A stretch of 64,000 nucleotides of DNA from Aeromonas enteropelogenes (GCF_000819845.1 NZ_CDCG01000018.1:295202-359201), one strand, 5' to 3'; shown: positions 8,805 through 18,094, counted from the first letter of the stretch. Made by a program: numbers and translations. Notes: generated by a model not told the origin, from the sequence alone.

Positions 8805-11800
8805 TTAGCACTGGGCGATGGCGTTTAGCACCCGTTTATCGGAGACCGGATAGGGGGTCCCCAGATTCTGGGCAAAGAACGACACCCGCAGTTCCTCGAT
8901 CATCCAGCGGATGTTGGCCACCTCGGTGGGCACCAGTTGGGATTTCGGGATCTTGGCCAGCAGCGCCTTGTACTCCGACTCCACGCTGTGCACCTTGAGC
9001 ATGTAGACCCGATCCCGGTTGGGATCGATGGCCAGCTTCTCAAGGCGCCGCTCGATGGCGCGCAGGTAGCGCAAGAGGTCCGGCAGCCGCTGCCAGCCGG
9101 TCTCGGTCACGAACCCCTTGTGAATGAGGTTGCCGAGCTGCTGCTGGATGTCGGACATGGCAAAGGCGGTGTCGAGCTGCATCTTGCCCTTGAGCCGTTT
9201 CTTGATCTCATGGGAGAGGGTCAGCACGGCTTCCACCTGTTTGGCCACTTCCACCACCGCATCGTTGAGCTCGGCGCGGACATACTCCTTGAGCGCCTCG
9301 AAACCGGCTTCATCCCAGGCCATGCCGCCGTGCTGCTCAATCAGCTTGTCGCAGCCGCAAGCGATGCAGTCATCGATCAGCTCCGCTACCTTGCCAAAGG
9401 GGTTGAAATAGAGCCCCAGCTTGGCCTTGTTGGGCAACTTCTCCTGCAGGTACTTGATGGGAGATGGCACATTGAGCAGCACCAGCCGGCGCTGGCCTGC
9501 CCACATCAGCTGCTGCTGCACCGCCGGGCTCTCCACCAGCTGGATGGCCACCGAATCCTTCTGATCCACTAACGCCGGATAGGCCTTCACCTCGAAACCG
9601 CTGCGCTTTTGGCTGTACTCCTTCGGCAGCTCGCCAAAGCTCCACAGGGTGAGGCCGGACTGCTCGATGTCATCGTCCGCCACTTGCGACAGGGTCTCCT
9701 GCACCTTGCCGCGCAGGGACTCTTTCAATGCCTCCAGGTCTTTGCCTTCCGCCACCTTCTTGTGCTTGTCGTCCACCACCCGGAAGGTGAGTTTCAGGTG
9801 ATCGGGTACCGCAGCCCAGTCCCAGGATTCACGGGGCACGGCCACGCCGGTCATGCGACGCAGCTGGCGCTCCATCTCGTCCAGCAGCGGCCCCTGCTCG
9901 GGATTGATGCTGGCAAGCAGGGCATCGGCATAGTTCGGCGCCGGTACGAAGTTCTTGCGCATCGGCTTTGGCATCGACTTGATGAGGGCCACCAAGAGCT
10001 CGTGACGAAGTCCCGGGATAAGCCACTCGAACCCCTTCACCTCCACCTGGTTGAGCAGGGGCAACGGGATATGCAGGGTCACGCCATCGGCGGCCTCCCC
10101 CGGTTCGAACTGGTAAGTCAATTTGAGCTTGAGGCGCCCCTGCTGCCAGAAGTTGGGGTAGTCGAGATCGCTGATGTGGGCCGTGTCCCCCTTCATCAGC
10201 ATCTCTTTTTCGAAGTTGAGCAGCTCGGGATCCTGCTTCTGCGCCTCCTTCCACCACTTGTCAAAGTGACGGGCAGAGATAATTTCTTCCGGCAGGCGGG
10301 CATCGTAGAAGCGGAACAGATCCTCGTCATCCACTAGGATGTCGCGACGACGCGACTTGTGCTCCAGCGCCTCCACCTCCGCCAGCAGCTTGCGGTTGTC
10401 ACTGAAGAAACGATGGCGAGTCTCGAAATCCCCCTCCACCAGGGCGCGGCGGATAAACAGCTCGCGGCACAGGGCCGGATCGATGCGGCTGAAGTTGATG
10501 GTGCGCTCGGCAACCAGGGTCAGGCCGTAGAGGGTCACCTTCTCCTTGGCCATGACGGCGCCGTTTTTCTTCGACCAGTGGGGATCGCTGTGGTGCAGCT
10601 TGATGAGGTGGCCCGCCAGCGGCTCCACCCACTCGGGTTCAATCCTGGCGTTGATGCGGGCGTAGAGGCGCGAGGTCTCCACCAGCTCGGCGGCCATCAC
10701 CCACTTGGGCGGCTTCTTGAACAAACCCGAGGCCGGGAACAGATGGAAGCGGCCATTGCGGGCGCCGAGAAACTCCGGCTTCTCCAGATCCTTGTTGCCA
10801 ATATGGCTGAGCAGGCCCGTTAGCAGGGCGCAGTGCACCGTCTTGAAATCCGCCGGCTCCTGGTTGGCTTTAAAACCCAACTCTTTCACCGTCTGGCGCA
10901 GCTGGAAGTGAATGTCCTGCCACTCACGCACCCGCAGGTAGGAGAGAAACTCCTTCTGGCACATGCGGCGGAACGGATTGCTGCCAAGGGCATCCTGCTG
11001 CTCTTTCAGGTAGTTCCACAGATTGACGAAGGCGAGGAAGTCGGAATCCTTGTCTTCAAAGCGTCTGTGCTGCTCGTCGGCGGCCTGCTTTTTCTCCATG
11101 GGCCGCTCGCGGGGATCCTGAATGCTGAGGGCGGCGGTGATCACCATCACCTCGCTCAGACAGCCTGTTTGCGCGGCGCTGCTCACCATCTTCGCCAGAC
11201 GGGGATCAAGGGGGATACGCGAGAGCTGGCGACCGGTCTCGGTCAGCTGCAATTTTGCCTCACGATCGCCCGTGGCAGGCAGCTCGCGCACCGCCTCCAG
11301 CTCTTTCAAGAGGGTCAAACCGTCCTTGATATGGCGCGACTCCGGCGGCTCGACGAAGGGGAAGGCCTCCATGTTGCCAAGGCCGAGTGCCAGCATCTGC
11401 AGGATGACGGAAGCCAGGTTGGTGCGCAGGATCTCGGGATCGGTAAAGGCCGAGCGGCCGTTGAAATCCTCCTCGGAGTAGAGGCGGATACAGATACCGT
11501 CCGCCACCCGGCCGCAGCGGCCTTTACGCTGGTTGGCGCTGGCCTGGGAGACCGGCTCGATGGGCAGGCGCTGCACCTTGGTGCGCCAGGAGTAGCGGCT
11601 GATACGGGCGGTACCCGGATCGATCACGTAACGAATACCAGGCACGGTGAGAGAGGTCTCCGCCACGTTGGTGGCGAGCACAATGCGCCGTCCGGCGTGG
11701 GGCTGGAACACCTTGTTCTGCTCGGCATTGGAGAGGCGGGCGTAGAGCGGCAGCACCTCGGTGTCGCGCAGGTTGAGCTTGCGCAGGGCATCGGCGGTAT

Positions 11801-12704
11801 CACGGATCTCCCGCTCGCCGTTCATGAAGATGAGGATGTCCCCCAACCCTTCGCGGGCCAGCTCTTCGACTGCATCGAAGATCCCCTGCAGTTCGTCGCG
11901 CTCCTCCAGCCCCTCGCTCTTGTCACTGACGAGGGGGCGGTAGCGTACTTCTACCGGGTAGGTGCGGCCGGAGACCTCGATCACCGGCGCCTTGTTGAAG
12001 TGGCGGGAGAAACGCTGCGGGTCTATGGTGGCCGAAGTGATGATGACCTTGAGGTCGGGGCGCCTCGGCAGCAGTTGCTTCAAGTAACCCAGGATGAAGT
12101 CGATGTTGAGGCTGCGCTCGTGGGCCTCGTCGATGATGATGGTGTCGTACTGGGTCAGCATCCGATCATTCTGGATCTCGGCCAGCAGGATACCGTCGGT
12201 CATCAGCTTGATGTGGGTCTGCTCGCTCACCTGATCGGTAAAGCGCACCTTGTAGCCCACGTAGTGACCGAGCTCGGACTCCATCTCCTCGGCGATGCGC
12301 GCCGCCACGGTGCGGGCCGCCAGACGGCGCGGCTGGGTGTGGCCGATAAAACCTTTCACCCCGCGCCCAAGCGCCAGGCAGATCTTGGGGATCTGGGTGG
12401 TTTTGCCCGAGCCGGTTTCCCCGGCGATGATCACTACTTGATGATCTTGGATCGCCTTGGCGATCTCCGCCTGCTTCTGGCTGACCGGCAGGTTGTCGGG
12501 ATAAGTGACCCTGGGGACGCCCGCCAGACGGGACTGGTAGCGCGCCTCGGCCACATCCAGGTCGGCGGCAATGGTCTCGAGCACGGCGGCCTGCTTGGCT
12601 TCCGGCAGCTTCTTGGCCCCGTGCAGACGGCTGGAGAGACGGCGGGCGTCGAGGTTCATGCAGGCAGATAGACGGCGGCGCAGCGCCTCGATAGAGAGAG
12701 ACAA
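8805..12704 (-). CDS. hrpA: ATP-dependent RNA helicase HrpA
   Basis: 1,299 residues, the normal HrpA length. DEAH-box motifs are in order: motif I GETGSGKTT (about residue 95), Ia TQPRRLAA, II DEAH in IIIDEAHERSLN, III SATID, then VAETSLTVPGI and motif VI QRKGRCGR. These are followed by the HA2/OB-fold region and the long HrpA-specific C-terminal domain ending in RWMIEELRVSFFAQNLGTPYPVSDKR. The start is a TTG at 12704 with AAGGA upstream; it aligns with the N-terminal region of E. coli HrpA, so I keep it over the ATG 48 bases inside. The helicase acts on mRNA and collided ribosomes in the cytoplasm. Confidence 0.96.
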   Translation of the reverse strand: MSLSIEALRRRLSACMNLDARRLSSRLHGAKKLPEAKQAAVLETIAADLDVAEARYQSRLAGVPRVTYPDNLPVSQKQAEIAKAIQDHQVVIIAGETGSGKTTQIPKICLALGRGVKGFIGHTQPRRLAARTVAARIAEEMESELGHYVGYKVRFTDQVSEQTHIKLMTDGILLAEIQNDRMLTQYDTIIIDEAHERSLNIDFILGYLKQLLPRRPDLKVIITSATIDPQRFSRHFNKAPVIEVSGRTYPVEVRYRPLVSDKSEGLEERDELQGIFDAVEELAREGLGDILIFMNGEREIRDTADALRKLNLRDTEVLPLYARLSNAEQNKVFQPHAGRRIVLATNVAETSLTVPGIRYVIDPGTARISRYSWRTKVQRLPIEPVSQASANQRKGRCGRVADGICIRLYSEEDFNGRSAFTDPEILRTNLASVILQMLALGLGNMEAFPFVEPPESRHIKDGLTLLKELEAVRELPATGDREAKLQLTETGRQLSRIPLDPRLAKMVSSAAQTGCLSEVMVITAALSIQDPRERPMEKKQAADEQHRRFEDKDSDFLAFVNLWNYLKEQQDALGSNPFRRMCQKEFLSYLRVREWQDIHFQLRQTVKELGFKANQEPADFKTVHCALLTGLLSHIGNKDLEKPEFLGARNGRFHLFPASGLFKKPPKWVMAAELVETSRLYARINARIEPEWVEPLAGHLIKLHHSDPHWSKKNGAVMAKEKVTLYGLTLVAERTINFSRIDPALCRELFIRRALVEGDFETRHRFFSDNRKLLAEVEALEHKSRRRDILVDDEDLFRFYDARLPEEIISARHFDKWWKEAQKQDPELLNFEKEMLMKGDTAHISDLDYPNFWQQGRLKLKLTYQFEPGEAADGVTLHIPLPLLNQVEVKGFEWLIPGLRHELLVALIKSMPKPMRKNFVPAPNYADALLASINPEQGPLLDEMERQLRRMTGVAVPRESWDWAAVPDHLKLTFRVVDDKHKKVAEGKDLEALKESLRGKVQETLSQVADDDIEQSGLTLWSFGELPKEYSQKRSGFEVKAYPALVDQKDSVAIQLVESPAVQQQLMWAGQRRLVLLNVPSPIKYLQEKLPNKAKLGLYFNPFGKVAELIDDCIACGCDKLIEQHGGMAWDEAGFEALKEYVRAELNDAVVEVAKQVEAVLTLSHEIKKRLKGKMQLDTAFAMSDIQQQLGNLIHKGFVTETGWQRLPDLLRYLRAIERRLEKLAIDPNRDRVYMLKVHSVESEYKALLAKIPKSQLVPTEVANIRWMIEELRVSFFAQNLGTPYPVSDKRVLNAIAQC

Positions 12705-12869
12705 GGTACGAATTCCTTAAAAGAGTGCCCATCAAGGGCCATATCGATAGCTGGGGGTGATCCTAAAGAGCGGGAATGAGTGGTGCAAGCCTTTCAGTAT
12801 CTGGCGTTAATGGTTCAAGGCTAACTGCCCAAAAATGGCCACAAGCCAGGGGCAATCCATATCAGAGAC

Positions 12870-12896
12870 AAAAAAGCAGGCCAGCGGCCTGCTTTT
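12870..12896 (-). terminator. Intrinsic terminator after CBS-domain gene
   Basis: AAAAGCAGGCC-AGC-GGCCTGCTTTT: an 11-bp stem with a T-run on the minus strand, just after the CBS gene stop. Confidence 0.9.
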
Positions 12897-12917
12897 GAGA
12901 TAGTCACGTGCAGCGGC

Positions 12918-13340
12918 TTAGCCGTGCGCATGATGAACGAAGCAGGTTGTCAGCTGGGCATGGATAGCCTGCATCACGTTGTGGCGGTTGATCACCCCCA
13001 CCAGATGCCCCTCCTCCACCACCGGATAGATCTTGGGCTTTTGCCCCATCATCATCTCCGCCAGCGCCAGAATGCTGGTATCCGGCCCCACCGTCAGCAC
13101 CTCCTTGCGCATCACATCCTTGACCTGGGCCACCTGCTCGCAGTGATAGGCCTCCCTGAGCATGACGGCGATGCAATCCTGCTCGGAGATCCAGCCGATC
13201 AGGTGTCCCTTGTCATCGACAACCGGCCCCCCCAGCTGGTGGCTGTTCAAGAATTTCTCCACGGCCGCTTGTACCATCATGTCCGCCTTGAAGGTGATCG
13301 GCCTGTTTTGCATATAGTCCCTGGCTTTTAGCGATTCCAT
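12918..13340 (-). CDS. Tandem CBS-domain protein
   Basis: 140 residues made almost entirely of two CBS modules. The first is MQNRPITFKADMMVQAAVEKF then VVDDKGHLIGWISEQD; the second is VMRKEVLTVGPDTSILALAEMM then PVVEEGHLVGVINRHNVMQAI. The ATG at 13340 is preferred because GGGGG lies at normal spacing; the ATG six bases upstream would sit on top of that site. Stand-alone CBS pairs bind adenine nucleotides and regulate partners. The histidine-rich tail (FVHHAHG) is unusual. The partner is unknown. Confidence 0.9.
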   Translation of the reverse strand: MESLKARDYMQNRPITFKADMMVQAAVEKFLNSHQLGGPVVDDKGHLIGWISEQDCIAVMLREAYHCEQVAQVKDVMRKEVLTVGPDTSILALAEMMMGQKPKIYPVVEEGHLVGVINRHNVMQAIHAQLTTCFVHHAHG

Positions 13341-13489
13341 ATCCATTCCCCCAATCGGCGCCTTGCGCGCAGATACCGGCACTATGCACGGCTTATACCA
13401 AGCATAGCCCGCTCACCGCAGTATGGTCTTGTCGCCACCTTGTACCAAGGCAGCATTACATCACGTATGTAGAGTCAGAATTATGTTTG

Positions 13490-14380
13490 TCAGAAAGAGG
13501 GGCGCTCGCCCAGCAACCACTGGCAGACCCGGGTTACGCCGGGAGGCGGGTTGCCAGGACAGACAAGCAGGGCGTATTCGTGATCCGTCTCCAGCACGGG
13601 GGCGAAGGGTGCCACCAGGGCGCCGCTCTCCAGCTCCTCGGCCACTATGGTGGGATCCCCGAGAGAGAGGCCAAACCCCTGCAACGCGGCATTCATCGCC
13701 AAGTCCAGGGTATCGAACAGCTGCCCTCCCTGGGGCTGCCAGGAGGTCGCGATGAAGGTGGCAAACCAGTTGCGCCAGTCCCGGCGATCGACGCTGGCAT
13801 GGATCAGGGGGAGCAAGGGGAGCTCCTCCAGGGAGCGTTCGAACAGGCGGTGCTTGGCGGCAAACGCCGGGGCGCAGACCGGGGTCAGCCGCTCCCGGAA
13901 CAGGGGCTGGCTGTTGGGATAGCGCCCCAGGCAGGGCTGGTAGACGATGGCGAGATCGAACGGCTCCCGGGAGAAGTCGATGCCGTGGTGGTGGCTGCCG
14001 CGCACCTCCACCGCCTCCCCCTCGAACGCCTGCAGCCGCCGCAGCACCCAGCGGCTGGCGCAGGAGGGCACCTTGATGCTGATGGCCTGCTCGTGGGGCA
14101 GGGCCTGCAGGGCGCTGAGCCCCTCCCCCATGCGTACCAGCCCCTCCCGGATGAAGGGCAGCAGGCGCTCGGCGGCCGGGGTCAGGGTCAGGCTGCGGGT
14201 GCCGCGCACGAACAGCAAGTGCCCCAGGCGCGCCTCCAGCTGGGCGATCTGCTTGCTCACGGCCCCCTGGCTGACGCACAGCTCGTCGGCGGCCAGGGTG
14301 AAGCTCAGGTGACGGGCGGCGCACTCGAAGACCTGCAAACCGTAGAGGGGCAGCTGGGTACGCGGCGGGGTGAACAACAT
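13490..14380 (-). CDS. LysR-family transcriptional regulator (GcvA-like)
   Basis: 296 residues from the ATG at 14380, which has GGAGG at ideal spacing; an upstream in-frame start lacks one. The N-terminal winged HTH is LQVFECAARHLSFTLAADELCVSQGAVSKQIAQLEARLG. A substrate-binding domain follows, with the GcvA-type pattern around DWRNWFATF. It is divergent from the aminotransferase gene across 115 bases, so it probably controls the aminotransferase, amidase and binding-protein operon. The effector is unknown; an amino acid or oxo-acid is likely. Confidence 0.9.
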   Translation of the reverse strand: MLFTPPRTQLPLYGLQVFECAARHLSFTLAADELCVSQGAVSKQIAQLEARLGHLLFVRGTRSLTLTPAAERLLPFIREGLVRMGEGLSALQALPHEQAISIKVPSCASRWVLRRLQAFEGEAVEVRGSHHHGIDFSREPFDLAIVYQPCLGRYPNSQPLFRERLTPVCAPAFAAKHRLFERSLEELPLLPLIHASVDRRDWRNWFATFIATSWQPQGGQLFDTLDLAMNAALQGFGLSLGDPTIVAEELESGALVAPFAPVLETDHEYALLVCPGNPPPGVTRVCQWLLGERPSF

Positions 14381-14495
14381 GACAAGCCTCCATGCTTGAG
14401 AAAAACTCATGCATACCATGCCGAATAATCCGTTGTCCGGCAAGCGCCCCGGGGGCTAAAACAGGGGCTCATTCCCACACTCAGGTGACGGCGCC

Positions 14496-15647
14496 ATGTC
14501 TTCCCCCCAGGTTCTCAGCAAACTGCCCCAGGTGGGCACCACCATCTTCACCGTGATCGGGGATCTGGCTGCCCGCCACCCCAGCATCAACCTCTCCCAG
14601 GGGGCGCCGAGCTTCCCCTGCGATCCCGAGCTCATCCGGGTGACCCACGAGGCCATGTTGGCCGGCGAGAACCAGTACGCCCCCATGACCGGGCTGCCCG
14701 CCCTGCGCGAGCAGCTGGTGGCCAAGATTGCGACCAGCTACGGCCACCACTATGACGCCGGCGAGGAGATCACCATCACCGCCAGCGCCAGCGAGGCCCT
14801 GTTCTGCGCCATCACCGCCCTGGTTCACCCCGGTGACGAGGTGATCATGTTCGAGCCGGCGTTCGACAGCTACCGCCCCATGATCCAGCTGCAGGGGGCC
14901 ACCCCGGTGGTGATCGCCCTCAAGGCGCCGGACTTTGCCATTCCCTGGGAGGAGGTGGCCGCCCGCATCACTCTGCGCACCCGCATGATAGTGCTCAACA
15001 CCCCCCACAACCCGACAGGCACCGTCTGGCAGGCGGCGGATCAGGAGCACCTCGCCCGCTTGGTGCGCGGCACAGACATCCTGATCCTCTCGGACGAGGT
15101 GTATGAGCACGTGGTGTTCGACGGCGCCCTGCACCAGAGCGTCATCCGTTACCCGGAGCTGGTGGAGCGCTCGGTCGCCGTCTTCTCCTTCGGCAAGACC
15201 TTCCACGTCACCGGCTGGCGCGTGGGCTACTGCGTGGCCCCCCGTCCCCTGATGGAGGAGATCCGCAAGGTGCACCAGTTCGCCATGTTCGCCGCCGACA
15301 CCCCCATGCAGTACGGCTTCGCCCACCTGTTGCAGCAACCGGCCCACTACCAGGGGCTGGCGGCCTTCTACCAGCGCAAGCGCGACTTGCTGACCTCGGC
15401 CCTGGCAGAGTCGCGTCTGACCCTGCTCCCCTCCGCCGGCAGTTTCTTCATGCTGGCCAGCTACGAGCGCATCAGCGACGAGTCCGACAGCCTGTTCGTG
15501 CAGCGGCTGATCCGCGATCACGGGGTCGCCACCATCCCCGTCTCCGCCTTCTATCACGACGGCACGGATCAACGGGTCATCCGCCTCTCCTTCTCCAAGG
15601 ATGACGACACCCTGCTGGCGGGCGCCGAGCGTCTGAGCCGCGTCTAG
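14496..15647 (+). CDS. PLP-dependent aminotransferase, methionine/glutamine type (YbdL-like)
   Basis: 383 residues. Class I/II fold: INLSQGAPSFPCD near the N-terminus, NQYAPMTGLPALREQL, ASASEALFCAI for phosphate contact, NTPHNPTG, ILSDEVYEHVVFD and the Schiff-base lysine in SFGKTFHVTGWRVGY (Lys234). This matches the YbdL family, which transaminates methionine, glutamine and aromatic amino acids. The next gene, 8 bases on, is a nitrilase-fold amidase. Glutamine transaminase plus omega-amidase is an established two-step route for salvaging oxo-acids such as 2-oxo-4-methylthiobutyrate, so a methionine-salvage role is inferred. Confidence 0.9.
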   Translation: MSSPQVLSKLPQVGTTIFTVIGDLAARHPSINLSQGAPSFPCDPELIRVTHEAMLAGENQYAPMTGLPALREQLVAKIATSYGHHYDAGEEITITASASEALFCAITALVHPGDEVIMFEPAFDSYRPMIQLQGATPVVIALKAPDFAIPWEEVAARITLRTRMIVLNTPHNPTGTVWQAADQEHLARLVRGTDILILSDEVYEHVVFDGALHQSVIRYPELVERSVAVFSFGKTFHVTGWRVGYCVAPRPLMEEIRKVHQFAMFAADTPMQYGFAHLLQQPAHYQGLAAFYQRKRDLLTSALAESRLTLLPSAGSFFMLASYERISDESDSLFVQRLIRDHGVATIPVSAFYHDGTDQRVIRLSFSKDDDTLLAGAERLSRV

Positions 15648-15655
15648 GAGGCCAC

Positions 15656-16471
15656 ATGGAGAGCGTACGCGTCGCCGTGCTGCAGATGGTCTCCGGGGAT
15701 GACCTCGACCACAACCTGACCCAGGCCGAGGCGCTGCTGCGCCAGGCGGCGGCCGAGGGGGCCGAGTTCGCCCAGTTGCCCGAATACTTCTACCTGATGC
15801 CAGAAGATGAGCGGGCACGGGTCGCCCTGGCCGCCCCCGTCGGCGATCACCCCCTGCTGGCCTGGGTACAGGGGCTGGCCCAGGAGCTCGGGATCTGGAT
15901 CCTGGCCGGCACCCTGCCACTGGCCAGCCACGAGCCCGGCAAGATGCACAACAGCAGCCTGCTCGTCGACCCCGAGGGCCGCCTGGCCTGCCGCTACGAC
16001 AAGCTGCATCTGTTTGGCTTTTGCACCGGGCAGGAGCAGTATGACGAGGCCGCGACCATGACCCCGGGGGAGACGGTAGTGAGCCATCCCCTGCCCTGGG
16101 GACTGCTGCGCCTCGGGATCTGCTACGACCTGCGCTTCCCGGAGCTGTTCCGGCTGGGGCCGGCCTCCGACGTCATCGCCCTGCCCGCCGCCTTCACCCA
16201 CACCACGGGGCTCGCGCACTGGGAACTGCTGCTGCGGGCCCGGGCGGTGGAGAACCTGGCCTTCGTGCTGGCCTCTGCTCAGGGGGGACACCACCCCGGC
16301 GGGCGCCGCACCTTCGGCCACAGCATGATCATCGACCCCTGGGGCCGGGTACTGGCCCGGGTCGAGGAGGGTCAGGGCATGGCCATCGCCACCCTGGATC
16401 TGGCAGCCCAGCGCACGGTGCGCAGCCAGCTGCCGGCCCTCGCCCATCGCAAGATAGCCGTCGGCCCCTAG
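15656..16471 (+). CDS. Nitrilase-superfamily amidase (omega-amidase or Nit1-like)
   Basis: 271 residues with the complete catalytic triad: Glu43 in AQLPEYFYLMP, Lys115 in RYDKLHLFGF and Cys156 in RLGICYDLRFPELFR. An AGTLPL block and HPGGRRTFGHSMIIDPWG also fit the family. It hydrolyses a side-chain amide. Candidates are 2-oxoglutaramate (omega-amidase) or deaminated glutathione (Nit1); the KLHLFGF/QYDEA region is closer to the Nit1-type group. The neighbouring aminotransferase favours a coupled transaminase/amidase reaction on glutamine-derived oxo-acids. Its ATG follows the preceding stop closely, with AGGAGG between. Confidence 0.85.
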   Translation: MESVRVAVLQMVSGDDLDHNLTQAEALLRQAAAEGAEFAQLPEYFYLMPEDERARVALAAPVGDHPLLAWVQGLAQELGIWILAGTLPLASHEPGKMHNSSLLVDPEGRLACRYDKLHLFGFCTGQEQYDEAATMTPGETVVSHPLPWGLLRLGICYDLRFPELFRLGPASDVIALPAAFTHTTGLAHWELLLRARAVENLAFVLASAQGGHHPGGRRTFGHSMIIDPWGRVLARVEEGQGMAIATLDLAAQRTVRSQLPALAHRKIAVGP

Positions 16472-16522
16472 GCCGACACCCGTTACGACCATCGACACGA
16501 CGCCACACTCAAGGGACTGACT

Positions 16523-17293
16523 ATGAAACTCAACACCGCAATGATGCTGGTGGCCCTGGCCACCACAGGCCAGGCCGCCGCCAAACCCCTGGTGATCGCC
16601 ACCGACGCCACCTATCCCCCCTTCGAAATGGTCGACAGCAGCGGCAAGCTCGGCGGCTTCGAGGTCGAGCTGGCCTACGCCCTGTGCGAGGCCATGAAGA
16701 CCGAGTGCGAGGTGATCAACCAGCCCTGGGATGCCCTGCTCCCCGGCCTGCAGGTGCGCAAGTACGACGCCATCATGTCCTCCATGAACATCACCGACGA
16801 GCGGCGCCAGAAGGTGGACTTCAGCCAGGTCTACTACATGATGCAGAACCGCTTCGTGGGGCGCAGCGACAAGGCCGCCGACTTCGCCGACGAGCCGGCG
16901 CACTTCAAGGACAAGGTGATCGCGGTGCAGGAGGGCACGCCCCAGGACAACTTCGTCACCGCCCGCTACGGCGACGTGGCCAAGATCAAGCGCTACGTCA
17001 ACGCCCAGTCTCCCATGCTGGATCTGCAGTCCGGCCGCGCTGACTACACCTTCGGCAACATGGTGCAGTTGAAGGTCGGCTTCCTCGACAAGGAGATGGG
17101 CAAGCAGTTCGCCTTCGTCGGTCCCCAGTTCAACGGCACCCAGGACAAGATCCTGGGGGAAGGGGTCGCGGTGGCCCTGCGCAAGCACGACGACAAGCTC
17201 AAGAGCCAGTTCGATGCCGCCATCGAGAGCGTCAAGGCCGACGGCACCTTCGAGCAGCTGCTCAAGAAGTACCAGCTCGAAGATCTGCTCTAA
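16523..17293 (+). CDS. Amino-acid ABC transporter periplasmic binding protein (ArgT/HisJ family)
   Basis: 256 residues. Signal peptide of about 20 residues, then the type II binding-protein fold LVIATDATYPPFEMVDSSGKLGGFEVELAYALCEAMKTECE, with DALLPGLQVRKYDAIMSSMNITDERRQKVDFS in the first lobe. Such proteins capture basic amino acids such as arginine or lysine for an ABC importer. No permease or ATPase gene follows, so it must work with a transporter encoded elsewhere. It is the last gene of the operon before a terminator and the transition into the prophage zone. Confidence 0.92.
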   Translation: MKLNTAMMLVALATTGQAAAKPLVIATDATYPPFEMVDSSGKLGGFEVELAYALCEAMKTECEVINQPWDALLPGLQVRKYDAIMSSMNITDERRQKVDFSQVYYMMQNRFVGRSDKAADFADEPAHFKDKVIAVQEGTPQDNFVTARYGDVAKIKRYVNAQSPMLDLQSGRADYTFGNMVQLKVGFLDKEMGKQFAFVGPQFNGTQDKILGEGVAVALRKHDDKLKSQFDAAIESVKADGTFEQLLKKYQLEDLL

Positions 17294-17327
17294 GCGCTCA
17301 ACTGGCAGGCCCTCGGCCTCAACTTGC

Positions 17328-17356
17328 CATGCCGGTCGGGCAACCCGACTGGTATG
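17328..17356 (+). terminator. Intrinsic terminator after binding-protein gene
   Basis: ATGCCGGTCGGG-CAA-CCCGACTGGTAT is a 12-bp stem with two G-U pairs, followed by GGTCTTTTT. Confidence 0.85.
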
Positions 17357-17365
17357 GTCTTTTTG

Positions 17366-17935
17366 GGTGTGCTCACCGCCCCTCAATGCCGTGGCAAGCG
17401 CAAGACATGCCCGCAGGCAACATTCGCCGTCGCAGATGGTCAGGACGCCCTGCCCGCCGACACACCCAAGAACCTCCCTCATTTTCCCCCTGCCGATTAA
17501 ACCAGCAGGCAATTCCCCCAGGCTTCGCTCTGGCGGCACTATGGTTTACCATGCAGACCATTGTGGTGCCTGGCACCGCCCACCCTGGCGCCAGGCGCCG
17601 CCGTCACCGGATACCCCATCTCGAACAACATGAGCAAGACAGCGCACCCGGGCAGCGAGCCCACTTTTTACTTTCACGATTACGAGACACCGTAAAAAGC
17701 TTCTGATTCCAATCTAAAATTTTTGGATTTTCTCAATCTGTACTTGGTTTTGTACTAAGTTTGAGAGGCTGCAAGCTAACCGAATCCTTCCACATCATTT
17801 CGAAGAAATGGCATCATCGCGTAATTTGTCGACAGCGCGAATGAACGCCCCCCTCTCCCCATTGAGTCAACTCCAATACTCATATTCGCGAGATGCTGTA
17901 TAAATTCACAGTCTTCTGTGGGCTGCCAAGAATAT
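17366..17935. other. Intergenic transition zone between backbone and prophage region
   Basis: 570 bases without a supported gene. GC content falls from backbone values to AT-rich at about 17700. Several short inverted repeats are present: CTTTTTAC/GTAAAAAG around 17665-17699, CTCAATCTGTACTT paired with GTACTAAGTTTGAG near 17732-17766, and CATTTCGAAGAAATG near 17797-17811. A LexA-like box lies at 17896. No tRNA gene, integrase or obvious attachment repeat was found. Whether the prophage boundary lies here is unresolved. Confidence 0.5.
17896..17911. promoter_or_regulatory. LexA-like box without an obvious target gene
   Basis: CTGTATAAATTCACAG fits CTGT-N8-ACAG exactly. It sits just past the terminator of a 40-codon minus-strand gene, and no recognised gene starts next to it, so it may be fortuitous or a relic. 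Confidence 0.45.
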
Positions 17936-17957
17936 ATAAAAAGGGGCCGAAGCCCCT
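17936..17957 (-). terminator. Intrinsic terminator after the 40-codon gene
   Basis: On the minus strand AGGGGC-TTCG-GCCCCT is followed by TTTTTATAT. The UUCG tetraloop makes it a strong hairpin. It lies 15 bases beyond the small gene stop. Confidence 0.88.
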
Positions 17958-17971
17958 AGCTGTGACTGAAC

Positions 17972-18094
17972 TCAAGCCTGCATCATTCGCATAATTCGCT
18001 CTGTCAGTGCATGCCGATCTTGCGGCGTTAGGTCAATACTATCCAACTTATCCAATAACGCCTGTAAACCCGCTCGAATTTGTGCACTTTTCAT
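17972..18094 (-). CDS. Small 40-residue helical protein, unknown function
   Basis: ATG at 18094 with an exceptionally strong purine-rich binding site (GGGGGAGGGGG) a few bases upstream. The product begins MKSAQIRAGLQALLDKLD and ends ERIMRMMQA. It is largely amphipathic helix with no cysteines or membrane segment. A UUCG-loop terminator follows at once, so the unit ribosome site, ORF and terminator looks like a genuine monocistronic gene. It matches no family I know. Its place between the backbone and the prophage could make it a remnant phage gene or a small regulator. Confidence 0.65.
   Translation of the reverse strand: MKSAQIRAGLQALLDKLDSIDLTPQDRHALTERIMRMMQA

Noticed and set aside
10833-12671. 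612-codon open frame antisense to hrpA
   Set aside because: High-GC codon bias opens the opposite strand; the product is low in recognisable motifs, while hrpA on the other strand is conserved from end to end.
14481-17539. Long open frames (479 and 631 codons) antisense to the aminotransferase, amidase and binding-protein genes
   Set aside because: Gly/Val/Leu/His-rich shadow translations without domains; the plus-strand genes are well supported.
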